Source of the DNA: Mycobacterium asiaticum DSM 44297
GTDB lineage: Bacteria > Actinomycetota > Actinomycetes > Mycobacteriales > Mycobacteriaceae
Length of the DNA stretch: 64,000 nt
Assembly: GCF_000613245.1 (NCBI RefSeq)
Contig: NZ_HG964936.1
Span: 442,521-506,520, forward strand
Direction: 5' to 3'
Translations under genes and position numbers: made by a program
Notes under the pieces: model-generated
The model's database searches: none
What the model saw: only the letters and a program-made list of their open reading frames with translations
Told to the model about the DNA's origin: nothing
In this document: in pieces, positions 9,192-18,221 of the stretch
How the letters are laid out: the number at the start of each line of letters is the position of its first letter
How positions within the stretch are numbered: position 1 is the stretch's first letter

Positions 9192-10685
9192 CTAGCTGAC
9201 CAAGGCCGCTCGGTCGGCCGCGCGTCCGAACACCATCGCCTCTTCGATCCGGTCGAATCGGTAGTCGATCGCGTCGGCGAAATAGTTCTGCCGGACATTC
9301 CACGGCCGCCTGGTTCCCGACTTCGGCAGCGCGTGCAGCGCCCGACGCACATAGCCGGCCTGGATGTCCCAGGCGGGCTTCTCATCCATCGGCTCGTCAC
9401 CCAGATGTGGGCTCGCGTGGGTGTAATCGTGTGCGGCCATGTATTCGATAAGTTTGGCCGTGGCGCGGGCGGTCATGTCGGCGCGCAGGGTCCAGGACGC
9501 ATTCGTGTAGCCCACGCACCAGAACAGGTTCGGCACGTCCTCGAGCATGTGCGCCTTATAGACGAAGCGGTCGGTGGGGTTGATCTCGACGCCGTCGAGG
9601 CTGATCCGGGTGCCGCCGAGGGCCTGCAGTTGCAGGCCGGTCGCGGTGACGACGATATCGGCGTCCAGGTGCTTGCCGGATTCGAGCGCGATACCGTTGG
9701 CGTCGAAATGGTCGATGCGATCGGTGACCACCTCGGCGCGCCCGTCGGCAACGGCGGTGTACAGGTCGGCGTCGGGGATCAGGCAGAGCCGCTGATCCCA
9801 CGGGTTGTACCGAGGCTTGAAGTGGATGTCGACCGGATAGCCCTCGGGCAGGTTCTGGATGGCCTTGCGGCGCAGCAACCACTTGATGAACGCGGGCGTC
9901 TTGCGCGACAAGAACCACAGCAACCCTTCCACCAGGGCGTTGTAGAACCGGATAGCCAGGTGAGCAACCCTGCGGGGCAGCACTTTTCGGCTGAACCAGG
10001 CGAACTTGCTGTATTTCGAGGCCGAGATCATGTAAGTCGGTGAGCGTTGCAGCATGGTCACCTTGCCGGCGCGTTCAGCCATCGACGGAATCAGCGTCAC
10101 CGCGGTGGCCCCGCTGCCGATCACCACCACGTTCTTGCCGGTGTAGTCCAGGTCGTCGGGCCAGTGCTGGGGATGCACGACGGTGCCGCCGTACTGCTCG
10201 ATGCCGGGGAAGTCGGGGGTGTAGCCCTCGTCGTAGTTGTAGTAGCCGCTGCCGAAGAAAAGGAACCGGGCACGGTACTGCTTGACGGTGCCGTCCTGCT
10301 CGCAGGTAACCGTCCAGGTGTCGGTGCTGGAATCCCAGTCCGCGCTGCGCACGTAGCTGTTGAACCGGATGTGCCGGTCGATGCCGTGCTTGCGGGCGGT
10401 GTCGGCCAGGTACTCGCGGATGTGGTCGCCGTCTGCGACGCCTTCCTCACGCGTCCACGGCTCGAACGGAAAGCTCAGCGTGAAGATGCTGCTATCCGAC
10501 CGCACGCCCGGGTAGCAGAACAGGTCCCAGGTGCCGCCGATCTGGTCTCGGCGCTCCAGGATGGTGTAGCGCAGCCACGGGTTGCGCTGCGCGATGCGAT
10601 AGGCCGCGCCGATCCCGGAAATGCCGGCGCCGACGATCAGCACGTCGAAGCGGTCGGCGTCGACTTGCCGGTGGGTCACGGTCAT
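9192..10685 (-). CDS. Baeyer-Villiger-type flavin monooxygenase (Rv0565c-like)
   Basis: A 497-aa flavoprotein with the FAD loop VLIVGAGISGIGAA, the NADPH loop VVVIGSGATAVTL and, between them, a BVMO fingerprint YGGTVVHPQHW in which Tyr replaces the usual first Phe. This variant resembles EthA, where I recall a near-identical HPQHWPEDLDYTG stretch. Such enzymes insert oxygen next to ketones or oxidise thioamide-type sulfur. Rv0565c has been discussed as an alternative thioamide activator. It is 22 bases upstream of gpsA on the same strand, so the two may be co-transcribed. Confidence 0.87.
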   Translation of the reverse strand: MTVTHRQVDADRFDVLIVGAGISGIGAAYRIAQRNPWLRYTILERRDQIGGTWDLFCYPGVRSDSSIFTLSFPFEPWTREEGVADGDHIREYLADTARKHGIDRHIRFNSYVRSADWDSSTDTWTVTCEQDGTVKQYRARFLFFGSGYYNYDEGYTPDFPGIEQYGGTVVHPQHWPDDLDYTGKNVVVIGSGATAVTLIPSMAERAGKVTMLQRSPTYMISASKYSKFAWFSRKVLPRRVAHLAIRFYNALVEGLLWFLSRKTPAFIKWLLRRKAIQNLPEGYPVDIHFKPRYNPWDQRLCLIPDADLYTAVADGRAEVVTDRIDHFDANGIALESGKHLDADIVVTATGLQLQALGGTRISLDGVEINPTDRFVYKAHMLEDVPNLFWCVGYTNASWTLRADMTARATAKLIEYMAAHDYTHASPHLGDEPMDEKPAWDIQAGYVRRALHALPKSGTRRPWNVRQNYFADAIDYRFDRIEEAMVFGRAADRAALVS

Positions 10686-10701
10686 CGGAACCTCGCTCGA
10701 A

Positions 10702-11193
10702 TTAGCGGTAGTTGACGAACTGCAGGGCGACGTCGAGGTCGGCCTGTTTGAGCAGGCCCTGAACGGCCTGCAGGTCGTCGCGCTTCTTGCTGGAGACCCG
10801 GACCTCGTCCCCCTGGATCTGGGTCTTGACGGATTTCGGCCCTTCGTCGCGGATGAGCTTGGTGATCTTCTTCGCGTTTTCACTGCTGATGCCCTGTTTC
10901 AGGGTGCCGGTGACCTTGTAGGTCTTGCCGGAGGCCTGCGGCTCGCCGGCTTCGAAGGCCTTCATCGAGATGTCGCGACGGATCAGCTTCTCCTTGAAGA
11001 CATCGACGGCCGCCTTCACCCGCTCCTCGGTGGACGAGGTCAGCTCGATGTTCTCCTCGCCCTTCCAGGCGATTTTGGTGTCGGTCCCGCGGAAGTCGAA
11101 ACGGGTGGATAGTTCCTTCGCGGCCTGGTTGAGCGCGTTGTCGACCTCCTGCCGGTCGACCTTGCTGACGATGTCGAACGATGAGTCCGCCAT
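10702..11193 (-). CDS. yajQ: YajQ family nucleotide-binding protein
   Basis: A 163-aa protein identical in length to Rv0566c. It begins [20 protein letters not shown] and has the family pattern with two ferredoxin-like halves; [15 protein letters not shown] near the C-terminus is typical. YajQ proteins bind c-di-GMP or nucleic acids in some bacteria; the role in mycobacteria is not clear. It lies 16 bases upstream of the monooxygenase gene on the same strand. Confidence 0.92.
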   Translation of the reverse strand: MADSSFDIVSKVDRQEVDNALNQAAKELSTRFDFRGTDTKIAWKGEENIELTSSTEERVKAAVDVFKEKLIRRDISMKAFEAGEPQASGKTYKVTGTLKQGISSENAKKITKLIRDEGPKSVKTQIQGDEVRVSSKKRDDLQAVQGLLKQADLDVALQFVNYR

Positions 11194-11261
11194 GCGATAG
11201 CCCTTCCTGATCGTGCTAGCCGTTTGTGAACTGTCTACCCGTTCGTTGTAACCTGCTAGGC

Positions 11262-11345
11262 GGCAGGTTGCCCGAGCGGCCAATGGGAGCGGACTGTAAA
11301 TCCGTCGCGAAAGCTTCACAGGTTCGAATCCTGTACCTGCCACCA
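11262..11345 (+). tRNA. tRNA-Tyr (GTA)
   Basis: A class II tRNA with a 7-bp acceptor stem GGCAGGT/ACCTGCC, a T-arm containing GGTTCGAATCC, an extra arm typical of bacterial tRNA-Tyr, and an encoded CCA end at 11343-11345. The anticodon GTA is at 11296-11298. Its 3' end abuts a decayed tyrosine integrase gene, the usual sign that the tRNA has served as a phage or island attachment site. Confidence 0.95.
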
Positions 11346-11800
11346 CAGATCAGGGGGTGTCTTCCCCTGACGGAACGGCCTGAGGACGCTGTTTGTCCGC
11401 AGGCCGTCCGCAGTAGTTCTGGCCGCGGTGTCAAAAGCGCTGGCTACGGCGTCAAGATCATCAGGGAAAAGATGGCCGCAGCGGTCCAAGGTGAGCACCG
11501 CCGTTTTGTGGCCCAGAAGTTTCTGCACCACCTTGACGTTGGCCCCGGCGCTGATCGCCATGGAGGCGCAGGCATGTCTTAGGTCATGCAAGCGAACATC
11601 GCGCAGCCCTCGACGGCTGCTGTTGCCTTCTCGAAGCCATAGCGAGCCTGCGCCAGCGTCAGGTAGCTGCCGTTGCGTGGTGAAGTGAACACCAATGCGG
11701 ACCCGTCTTTATCAGCGAGCTCGGGCTCAAGCAGCTCGGCGAGGAACATGGGGATCGGCACTGTCCGACTGGTGTGGTTCAAATGGAGGCAGAACAGCGG
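11316..11800 (-). pseudogene. Tyrosine recombinase (integrase) remnant, frameshifted, catalytic Tyr codon lost
   Basis: Two overlapping minus-strand frames encode parts of one phage-type integrase. The upstream piece (frame ending at 11579) contains RTVPIPMFLAELLEP and the FTSPRNG core. The downstream piece begins near 11591 with HDLRHACASMAISAGANV, followed by VQKLLGHKTAVLTL. A frameshift therefore lies close to 11590-11610. The nucleophile position, normally Tyr in DRYGHLF of related mycobacterial integrases, is encoded TGC (DRCGHLF), so the enzyme should be dead even without the shift. The N-terminal two-thirds is missing. The frame runs into the tRNA-Tyr 3' end, as expected of an element integrated there. 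Confidence 0.85.
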
Positions 11801-12885
11801 GCGAGAGAGGTGCAAGCGCAACAGCGGCATTTGGAAGCGAGCCGGGCACGCTGGTCGCGCTTCACCACGGTGGACGACGGTGTCGCATCAATAGATTCGT
11901 ACGCGGGCCAAGTGGACGCGCAAAACGCCAAGATCGAGGGTCAGATCCGCCGACTTTCTCAGATCCTGCCGAAAGGCATTCAACCGCTAGAACTTCCGAT
12001 CGCAACCGACCTTCGCGACGCGCCCACAGACATCGACGCGCACCAAGTGGCAAACGACGCCCTATATCAGCTGGAACTCGCGGCGCTTAGGATCAGCGAT
12101 ACCGACAACGAGGAACGTTTCAAGGTCGCCTACACTCCGGCTTCACGCCAGCTTGTCATTGAGTGCGAGCTGCCCGATGTGAACGTCGTGCCGAAGGCAA
12201 AGCTCTACCGGTACGTCAAAAGCCGTGACGAAATCACCGAGTCACCTCGCCCTCAATCTCAGATAAAGGCGCTGTATGCCGACATCATCGCCCAGACGAC
12301 GTTGGTCTATATCGCCACGGCGTTGGCGACTGATTGGAGCAATGCTGTCGACGTCATCGCGTTCAATGGCATGGTTAACACGATCGACCCACGCAGTGGC
12401 CAACGCATCCGCCCTTGCCTGATCACCGTTCGGGTCACGCGGGAGAAATTCGCTGAACTCAACCTTGATCACGTAGAACCGCTCGCCTGCCTCAAGCACC
12501 TCTCGGCAGGCGTCTCCAAGAGTCCGACTGAATTGGCACCGGTCAAACCGGTGATCGAATTCGACATGGTCGATCCACGGTTCGTAGAGGCAACCAACGC
12601 CGTGGGCACGCTCGATGATCGACCCAATCTGCTTGAACTTAGCCCGACTGAATTCGAGGGATTGATCCAAAATCTTTTTACGAGTATGGGTTTGGAGGCA
12701 AAGCAGACACGCGCGTCGCGCGATGGCGGCGTTGACTGCATCGCCTATGACACCCGCCCGATCTTTGGAGGCAAGGTCGTCATCCAGGCCAAACGGTACA
12801 AGAACACCGTGGGTGTTTCTGCGGTGCGTGATCTCTTCGGAACACTTCAGAATGAGGGAGCTTCAAAAGGCATCCTCGTCACTAC
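11774..12885 (+). pseudogene. Mrr-type restriction endonuclease remnant, 3'-truncated by an IS junction
   Basis: The frame encodes about 370 residues: a short charged, Gln/Glu-rich helical start, a central region of no recognised family, and a C-terminal Mrr nuclease domain. The PD-(D/E)xK active site is visible as DGGVD...VVIQAKR. The domain stops abruptly after GILVTTS at about 12885, where the sequence becomes IS3-family DNA; the frame then reads a foreign Arg-rich tail to 12961. The N-terminus abuts integrase remnant sequence, so it has probably lost its start as well. Base composition is visibly less GC-rich than the flanking core genes, suggesting transfer. Confidence 0.8.
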
Positions 12886-13397
12886 CAGCAGTCCAGGACC
12901 GCGACGACGCCGTCGGCGTCGATGCTGCGGTCAAGGCGGATGGCCAGTGCTTCACGGGTGAACTCGTCGATGACGTTGAGCATCTTCAGGGTGCGGCCAT
13001 CGGCGGTGGTGTCGAATTGGAAGTCCATCGCCCAGATCACGTTCGGGCGGATCGGCGACATCGCCCCGACGACGACACTGATCCCGGTGAGACGTTTCTT
13101 GCGGCGGCGCTGGGGAACCCGCAGGCCCTCCTCACGCCACAGCCGGCGGATGCGCTTGTTGTTGACCGTCCAGCCGGCCCGCCGGGCCATCGTGCCCGCA
13201 CGGCGCCACCCCCAACGGGGGCGGTCGGTGGAGAACTTACGCAGCCAGGCCCGCAACTCGACTTCCTCGTTGCTCATCGGCGGCGAGGCCAGCCGCATCG
13301 TGGACCGGTGAAGGCCCCACGACGGCGCAGGCCCGACGCTCGGAGACCCCGAACCGCTCACGCAGCGCCACCACGGCACTGCGCTTGCGGTTCGGGG
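12885..13397 (-). pseudogene. IS3-family transposase orfB, frameshifted and 3'-truncated
   Basis: The first part reads NRKRSAVVALRERFGVSERRACAVVG. A single extra C near 13311 then shifts the frame, and the rest continues as HRSTMRLASPPMSNEEVE and on into WAMDFQFDTTADGR, which carries the first catalytic Asp of the DDE domain. The coding ends at VAVLD, before the second Asp and the Glu, exactly where the Mrr gene begins. The element therefore cannot supply its own transposase. Confidence 0.85.
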
Positions 13398-13685
13398 TTA
13401 GGAGTTTCCCGCCGAGATCTCCTTGAGCATGTCGATGTCCAGAGCCTGGTTGGCGACCAGCTTCTTGAGACGGGCGTTCTCGGCCTCCAGCTCCTTGAGC
13501 CGCTTGGCATCGCTGGCCTTCATGCCGCCGTACTGGGCGAGCCAGCGATGCCAGGTCGACTCGGCAATCTCCAGATGCCGGCACACCACCGCCAGTTCCT
13601 CGCCCGCCGCCAGGCGCTTGTTGCCCTCGGCCAGCTTGCGGATGATCTGGTCGGGGGTATGCCGCCGGCGCTTCTTCGAAGTCAT
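13398..13685 (-). CDS. IS3-family transposase orfA
   Basis: A 95-aa protein beginning MTSKKRRRHTPDQIIRKLAE. It has a helix-turn-helix region (CRHLEIAESTWHRW) and a leucine-zipper-like tail (LKELEAENARLKKLV), the standard IS3 orfA layout. It is complete, but its partner orfB is broken, so it is a leftover rather than a working transposition gene. Confidence 0.85.
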   Translation of the reverse strand: MTSKKRRRHTPDQIIRKLAEGNKRLAAGEELAVVCRHLEIAESTWHRWLAQYGGMKASDAKRLKELEAENARLKKLVANQALDIDMLKEISAGNS

Positions 13686-13736
13686 GTCGTCGTCGATTCT
13701 TCCTGCCCGGACATCCGGGCAACAGAGTCGCACAAC

Positions 13737-14740
13737 AACTGGACCACTACGAAGGGCTCACCTCAGCGGCACGGGGTGCCTGAGCAGGTCTTGACTGACA
13801 ACGGCAAGGTGTTCACAGGGCGGTTCGGCCCAGGTGGTTCGTCGTCGGAGGTGTTGTCGATCGGGTGTGTGTGGAGAACGGGATCCGGCATTTGTTGACC
13901 GCGCCGCGATCGCCGACTACGACGGGAAAGGTTGAGCGCCTCCATAAGACGATGCGCGCGGAATTCTTCGCCAGCGCTGATCGCGCATTCGCCACCATCG
14001 GTGACCTGCAGGCGGCATTGGATGGATGGGTGAGGTACTACAAACACCGAGCGCCCACACCAGTCGTTGGGAATGAGTCCGCCCGCGGAGCGGTTTGCGA
14101 TGGCCGCGGGTGCTGATCTTGAAGTTGTGGAGCCCCTGGCAGCGGTTGCTACCAATGGGCAACGGTGCCCTGGTCAGCGTGCGGATCTGCGCAGTGCCGG
14201 CGTTCAACGTTGGGTGGATCAGCGCGGATTGATCCGGTCGGCGGGGTTCAGGTATCGGGTGCCGATCGTGTTGGCCGGTGAGCCGGTCGAGGCGGTCGTC
14301 GCGGACAACTTGGTGCAGATCTATCACCGCGACGTGTTGGTTGCTTCGCACGTGCAGCGGCGCACATCAGACAACGTACCCGCGGTGCTGCGCCAGGGCC
14401 GGCGCACAGCTCGCCCGGTGACTAGCGGGATCGTGGTGACACGCGTCGTCGATAACAACGGAGAGATATCTTTCGCCGGAACCATGTACCGGGCCGGAAG
14501 GCCATGGCGGGGAAAGCAAGTCGAGGTATCGATCGTTGCCGGTCGGTGCAGATCTCCCGCGCGGGATCAATCCTGCGCACCCATGCCATCCGCCATGACC
14601 GGGCCAAAGAGCACGGCGCGTACGCCACACCGCACGATCGTCCCCGCAAGCCGCGCCAGGATGCGCCGACCGTTGCCGCCGTCAAGGCCACGCCGCTGCG
14701 CGGTCGGCCCGAGGGCCGAGCCTTGACCCCGGCCCCTTAA
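13737..14740 (+). pseudogene. IS481-family transposase remnant with several frameshifts
   Basis: Successive plus-strand frames give a continuous integrase-core protein. VPEQVLTDNGKVFTGRF supplies the second catalytic Asp. After a shift near 13860 comes GIRHLLTAPRSPTTTGKVE, which supplies the Glu. After a shift near 14070 the frame reads PPAERFAMAAGADLEVV and onward, and a last shift near 14540 leads to VQISRAGSILRTHAIRHD and the stop at 14740. The first catalytic Asp and the N-terminal HTH are missing. At least three frameshifts show long-term decay. Confidence 0.8.
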
Positions 14741-14988
14741 CCGGCGTCCATCGCGCCCCTATGCCGGAAGCGACCTCGGCCATCAGGCTCGGCTTCGCTG
14801 TAAAGCACCTACCGGAACTCATTCGTCAAGCGGGTACCGGAACTTGACATCTCGCCAACCGGGACGGTGTCCCCGCTCGCATGGATATCTGCTCACATCA
14901 GCTCAAGTAGCGGTCACGGACGATTAAGCCGCGGCGAAAGGTGGGGTCGGAAGGGGTGACGCGCGTCGACGGTTCGAGACGCCCACCT
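14741..14988. other. Non-coding remnant behind the IS481 gene
   Basis: These 248 bases contain no supportable gene. The stretch from 14800 to 14860 (TGTAAAGC...CTACCGGAAC and GGGTACCGGAACTTGACA) looks like the terminal region of the IS481-type element, with ACCGGAAC occurring twice. The rest shows nothing recognisable. Confidence 0.4.
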
Positions 14989-16521
14989 TTAGGTAGCGAG
15001 GCCGACCGGCGCGTAGGCGTCTTGGTCGAGGCCGAAGACATGAACGGCGGCTGACTTTCCTTTCAGGACATGCAGGCCGCGGTCGATGAGTCCGGGCGGT
15101 CGGGACGCCATAGAATCGACGCATTGCTGGGTGAGAAGGATCGCGTCTCCGGTGCTTTTGGTGAGTTGCTCGACGCGGGCCGCGACGTTGACAGCGTCAC
15201 CAATGAGGGTGAACTCAAGCTTGCCGCCGCCGCCGATGGTGCCGGCGATTACCAGCCCGGTGTTGATCCCGATGCCGATGCGAAGCTCCCCGCCGAACCG
15301 CTGTGCAACCTGGCGATCGATGAGCACGGCGGCTCTCACGGCCGAGTCAGCAGAATCAGCAAGGTCGTTGGGCGCTCCAAAAACGGCTAGCGCGCCATCA
15401 CCGAGGAACTTGTTGACGTGCCCGCCAGCCCTAACGACGGTAGGAACGACTATCTCGAACAGGGCGTTGAGCCGGGCGACGGTGTCTTCGGCAGTGTTGG
15501 TCTCAGCGAACGGGGTGAAGTCACGGACATCGATAAACACCACACTCACCTCACGACGCTCACTGCTGAATACTTCGTCGCCCTGTTCAAGGAGGCGGGT
15601 GGCGAGGGCGGGGTCGACGTAGGTGCCGAACGCGGTTTGAAGCCGTTGTCGCTCAGCGAGACCAGTCTGCATGCGGTTGAACAATCCCGCGAGCGCACCG
15701 AGGTCATCATCTTGAACTACGGGCAAGCGTTGGCTGTAATCACCCGCCGCGACACGTTCGGTTCCTGCGGCGAGGTCCCGAATGGGCTGCAATGAGGGTG
15801 AGAAGACGAGGCCGAGTGTGACTGGCACTGTGAGCACGATCGTTTGCACGAAGGCAATCACCAAACACAGCAAGGGTGTTTCGCTGGTCTGGTTGAAGGT
15901 TGCCGCCAGCAGTGCCGAGGCGAGGGAGAAGCCGAAAGCGGCCATAACCATGGCGGCGTACGTCCATGCGGCAAAAGTAGGCCGAGAGCGGGGCAGCGAG
16001 TCACCGACGCCCGAATCACCAGCCAAGGCGGCCCTAGCCGGGCGCAACGCCGCCTCGATAAAGCTGTGGCCACCGATCAGGGGAATAGTGAGTCCTGCTG
16101 CCAAACCGATGATCCCGTACTGCGGGAGCCGGGAGTGCGTTGCGCCTGTGATCGCACCGACGACAACCAACAGCACGACGCCACAGACAACGTTTGCGAA
16201 CAGGGCTCGGACTACGGCCCGCCGTCCATAGGTGTAGGTGCCTTCTAGGGCTTTCACCCGGTCGACCTCCACGCCGGAAGCTGATTGCTCCGCAGCTCGG
16301 ATGTATCGGTGGCCGGGACGAACGTACACGCAACCCGTCACCAACGCCGCGACGAAGGTGACGCCGGCAGCTTCGATATAGGCACCAGACTTCTCAAAGG
16401 CAACGACAAGAAACGGGCCAACAGAGAAGGCCGGCATTGATGCAAAAACGCAGAACGCGAACACAGCCCACGAGTACCTCGGCCCGAACCAATCCCACAT
16501 CTTCTGCCAAAAACGCTCCAT
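14989..16521 (-). CDS. Membrane class III adenylate/guanylate cyclase with HAMP domain
   Basis: A 510-aa protein: about six hydrophobic segments in the first 310 residues, a HAMP linker (PIRDLAAGTERVAAGDY) and a C-terminal class III cyclase domain. Visible active-site elements are the two metal-binding Asp in FIDVRDFTPF, the Lys and Asp in NKFLGDGALAVF, and the Asp, Asn and Arg in LIGDAVNVAARVE, so it should be active. The layout matches the M. tuberculosis Rv1318c-Rv1320c/Rv3645 group. I start it at the ATG at 16521 (MERFWQKMW); the frame extends upstream to 16734 without hydrophobic or conserved content. Confidence 0.88.
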   Translation of the reverse strand: MERFWQKMWDWFGPRYSWAVFAFCVFASMPAFSVGPFLVVAFEKSGAYIEAAGVTFVAALVTGCVYVRPGHRYIRAAEQSASGVEVDRVKALEGTYTYGRRAVVRALFANVVCGVVLLVVVGAITGATHSRLPQYGIIGLAAGLTIPLIGGHSFIEAALRPARAALAGDSGVGDSLPRSRPTFAAWTYAAMVMAAFGFSLASALLAATFNQTSETPLLCLVIAFVQTIVLTVPVTLGLVFSPSLQPIRDLAAGTERVAAGDYSQRLPVVQDDDLGALAGLFNRMQTGLAERQRLQTAFGTYVDPALATRLLEQGDEVFSSERREVSVVFIDVRDFTPFAETNTAEDTVARLNALFEIVVPTVVRAGGHVNKFLGDGALAVFGAPNDLADSADSAVRAAVLIDRQVAQRFGGELRIGIGINTGLVIAGTIGGGGKLEFTLIGDAVNVAARVEQLTKSTGDAILLTQQCVDSMASRPPGLIDRGLHVLKGKSAAVHVFGLDQDAYAPVGLAT

Positions 16522-16877
16522 TCCGCGAAGACTAGACGGCGCACTACCTCGCCATCCGCGTTTAGGACGCACCCCTCTAGCGCAGCCGCTAATTCGCGAC
16601 GACACTGCGGGTACACCCATTGCCGCCAAGCGGTTTCGCGCGCGAGACGCGGAGTCTGCGTGGGCAATCAGCTGCTCACTCTCGAAACCTAAAGAACTGA
16701 GACACTGCCAACCGATCACGCAATCCGGATCCACTTTCTCGCACCCGAATGGCTAACGGCCGCCATGCCCATCCACGCGTGACGCGCAACGGCCCACCAA
16801 GAGGCTCCGGCGGCCGCGTGCGGCTTGCCGGAGCCGTCGTCAGGGGATTCCATGCAGGTCGGCGCTACCCTCGAGTC

Positions 16878-17042
16878 ATGGCTAGCCGCAAAGTCTGGAC
16901 GGTGACGTGCTTCTTCTGTGAGCGCAACGTGCCGGTGTGGCAGTCACGACGAACGGTGCAGGGCAACACCTACGGTCCCTGCTGCGCCGAACTCGGACGC
17001 AAGGGGCACAAGCCCCACCGGCTGTTCGCGCGCTGGCGATAG
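16878..17042 (+). CDS. 54-aa Cys-containing small protein
   Basis: A 54-aa basic protein beginning MASRKVWTVTCFFCERNVPV, with a CxxC pair near residue 11 and a CC pair near residue 37, spaced to form a small zinc ribbon. A TACCCT element ends six bases before the ATG, which would give a leaderless mRNA. The soluble cyclase gene, itself with an N-terminal Cys cluster, starts 38 bases downstream on the same strand. I do not recognise the family; a nucleic-acid- or protein-binding zinc finger is a guess from the spacing. Confidence 0.6.
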   Translation: MASRKVWTVTCFFCERNVPVWQSRRTVQGNTYGPCCAELGRKGHKPHRLFARWR

Positions 17043-17080
17043 GCCTTAGGGCCACCGATACCTGTTGAGGCCGATGCCCC

Positions 17081-17944
17081 ATGCGTTCGCTCGGCCGCAA
17101 GATCGACGATGTCCGCATGGTTGTCGCCAACGTTGAGTCCCCGCTCGTATCCCACCAGTTGTGGGGCAAGGTCCTGACAGACGGTCATGCCCCGCTGGTG
17201 AAGGCGCGCCACATGTTTCGGTATCTGCCCTCGGCGCCGCGTTGCAAGGTGTGCAACAACCCGTTCGGGGGGCCGGTCGGCCGCATCATCGCCGTCGCCG
17301 GGTTCACCCCGTCGCGCAAGAACCCGAACCTGTGCAGCCGTTGTTGCGACGCGCTGCCGCCCGGGGGCGCCGAGGTGGACATCGCGGTGTTGTTCGCCGA
17401 TGTGCGCGGCTCCACGGCGCTGGGCAAGCATCGTGACGCCACCGACTTCGCCGCCCTGCTGAACCGCTTCTACGCAGCGGCGACGCAGACGCTGCTGCGG
17501 CACGACGCGGTGATCGACAAGCTGATCGGCGACGAAGTCATGGCGTTCTTCGTCCGCGGCATCAGCGGCCCCGACTACCGCCGCCGGGCAGTGCTGGCGG
17601 GGATGGACCTGCTCGAAGCGGTCGGCTACGGAGCCGGGCGGGACTCGTGGATCGAGGTCGGCGTCGCGATCAACGCCGGAGTCGCATACGTGGGCAACGT
17701 CGGGCACGCGGTCGTCGACTTCACCGCCCTGGGTGACCCTGTCAACATCGCGGCGCGGATGCAGCAACACGCCGCCGGCGGGGAATTGCTCGTGGCGGCC
17801 GGAGTCGCCGATGAACTGACCGCGGGTTCGCAGCGGCGGTCCTTGAGCTTGCGCGGCCACCCGCATCCGATCGACGCCTTCGCCCTCAATGAACGTCATC
17901 TACGGCGAGCACGTACCGGTCGGGCGCTGCCGCTGGTGAGGTGA
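17081..17944 (+). CDS. Class III cyclase with N-terminal Cys-rich (zinc-ribbon-like) region
   Basis: A 287-aa protein without membrane segments. Residues about 53-88 hold CKVC...CSRCC, a likely zinc-binding module. The cyclase domain follows, with metal-binding Asp in LFADVRGST, the substrate Lys and metal Asp region IDKLIGDEVMAFF, and the Asp/Asn/Arg group ALGDPVNIAARM. The key residues look intact. The Cys module could sense metal or redox state and control cyclase output, but that is inference. It lies just downstream of a 54-aa CxxC protein that may be its partner. Confidence 0.82.
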   Translation: MRSLGRKIDDVRMVVANVESPLVSHQLWGKVLTDGHAPLVKARHMFRYLPSAPRCKVCNNPFGGPVGRIIAVAGFTPSRKNPNLCSRCCDALPPGGAEVDIAVLFADVRGSTALGKHRDATDFAALLNRFYAAATQTLLRHDAVIDKLIGDEVMAFFVRGISGPDYRRRAVLAGMDLLEAVGYGAGRDSWIEVGVAINAGVAYVGNVGHAVVDFTALGDPVNIAARMQQHAAGGELLVAAGVADELTAGSQRRSLSLRGHPHPIDAFALNERHLRRARTGRALPLVR

Positions 17945-17951
17945 AGTCCCC

Positions 17952-18218
17952 TCATTCACCGCGCCGATGGAAGCGGATGGAGCGCACCAACAGCACGATC
18001 CCCAGCACCGCAAGGCCGCCAAAGACGAAGGTAAGCAACATGTTTACAGCTTCACCTTCGAAACACGTCCCGCCCCGGCTACCGCTACCACAGCTGTAGG
18101 AACGGTTTACTTCGTCGCGTGCCAACCACTTGTAGCCGAAGAACCCGGCAATGAACACGAAGGCGGCGATCCCGATCGTCGCGAGGATGGCGTTCAGCCA
18201 CAGGCCAGCTTTCGTCAT
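17952..18218 (-). CDS. Small two-TM membrane protein
   Basis: An 88-aa protein with a hydrophobic segment at about residues 8-29, a loop of about 30 residues with two Cys (YSCGSG and GGTCFEG), a second hydrophobic segment at about 57-80 and a basic tail (RSIRFHRR). The two loop Cys would lie outside the cytoplasm and could form a disulfide. It ends close to the convergent cyclase gene and starts three bases after the stop of the next upstream gene, so the two are probably one operon. Family not recognised. Confidence 0.65.
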   Translation of the reverse strand: MTKAGLWLNAILATIGIAAFVFIAGFFGYKWLARDEVNRSYSCGSGSRGGTCFEGEAVNMLLTFVFGGLAVLGIVLLVRSIRFHRRGE

Positions 18219-18221
18219 GGC

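Larger units (their letters stand above)
12885..14880. mobile_element. Nested IS remnants (IS3 family and IS481 family)
   Basis: An IS3-family remnant on the minus strand (orfA intact, orfB frameshifted and cut at 12885) directly adjoins an IS481-family transposase remnant on the plus strand (13737-14740). The 5' half of the IS481 transposase is missing at the junction, so one element has probably inserted into or deleted part of the other. I could not identify intact terminal inverted repeats or target duplications by eye, so the outer limits are approximate. Confidence 0.75.

Noticed and set aside
12723..13898. Long plus-strand frame opposite the IS3 genes
   Set aside because: It is antisense to orfA/orfB and low in recognisable motifs; only its last part (from about 13737) is real coding, belonging to the IS481 remnant.
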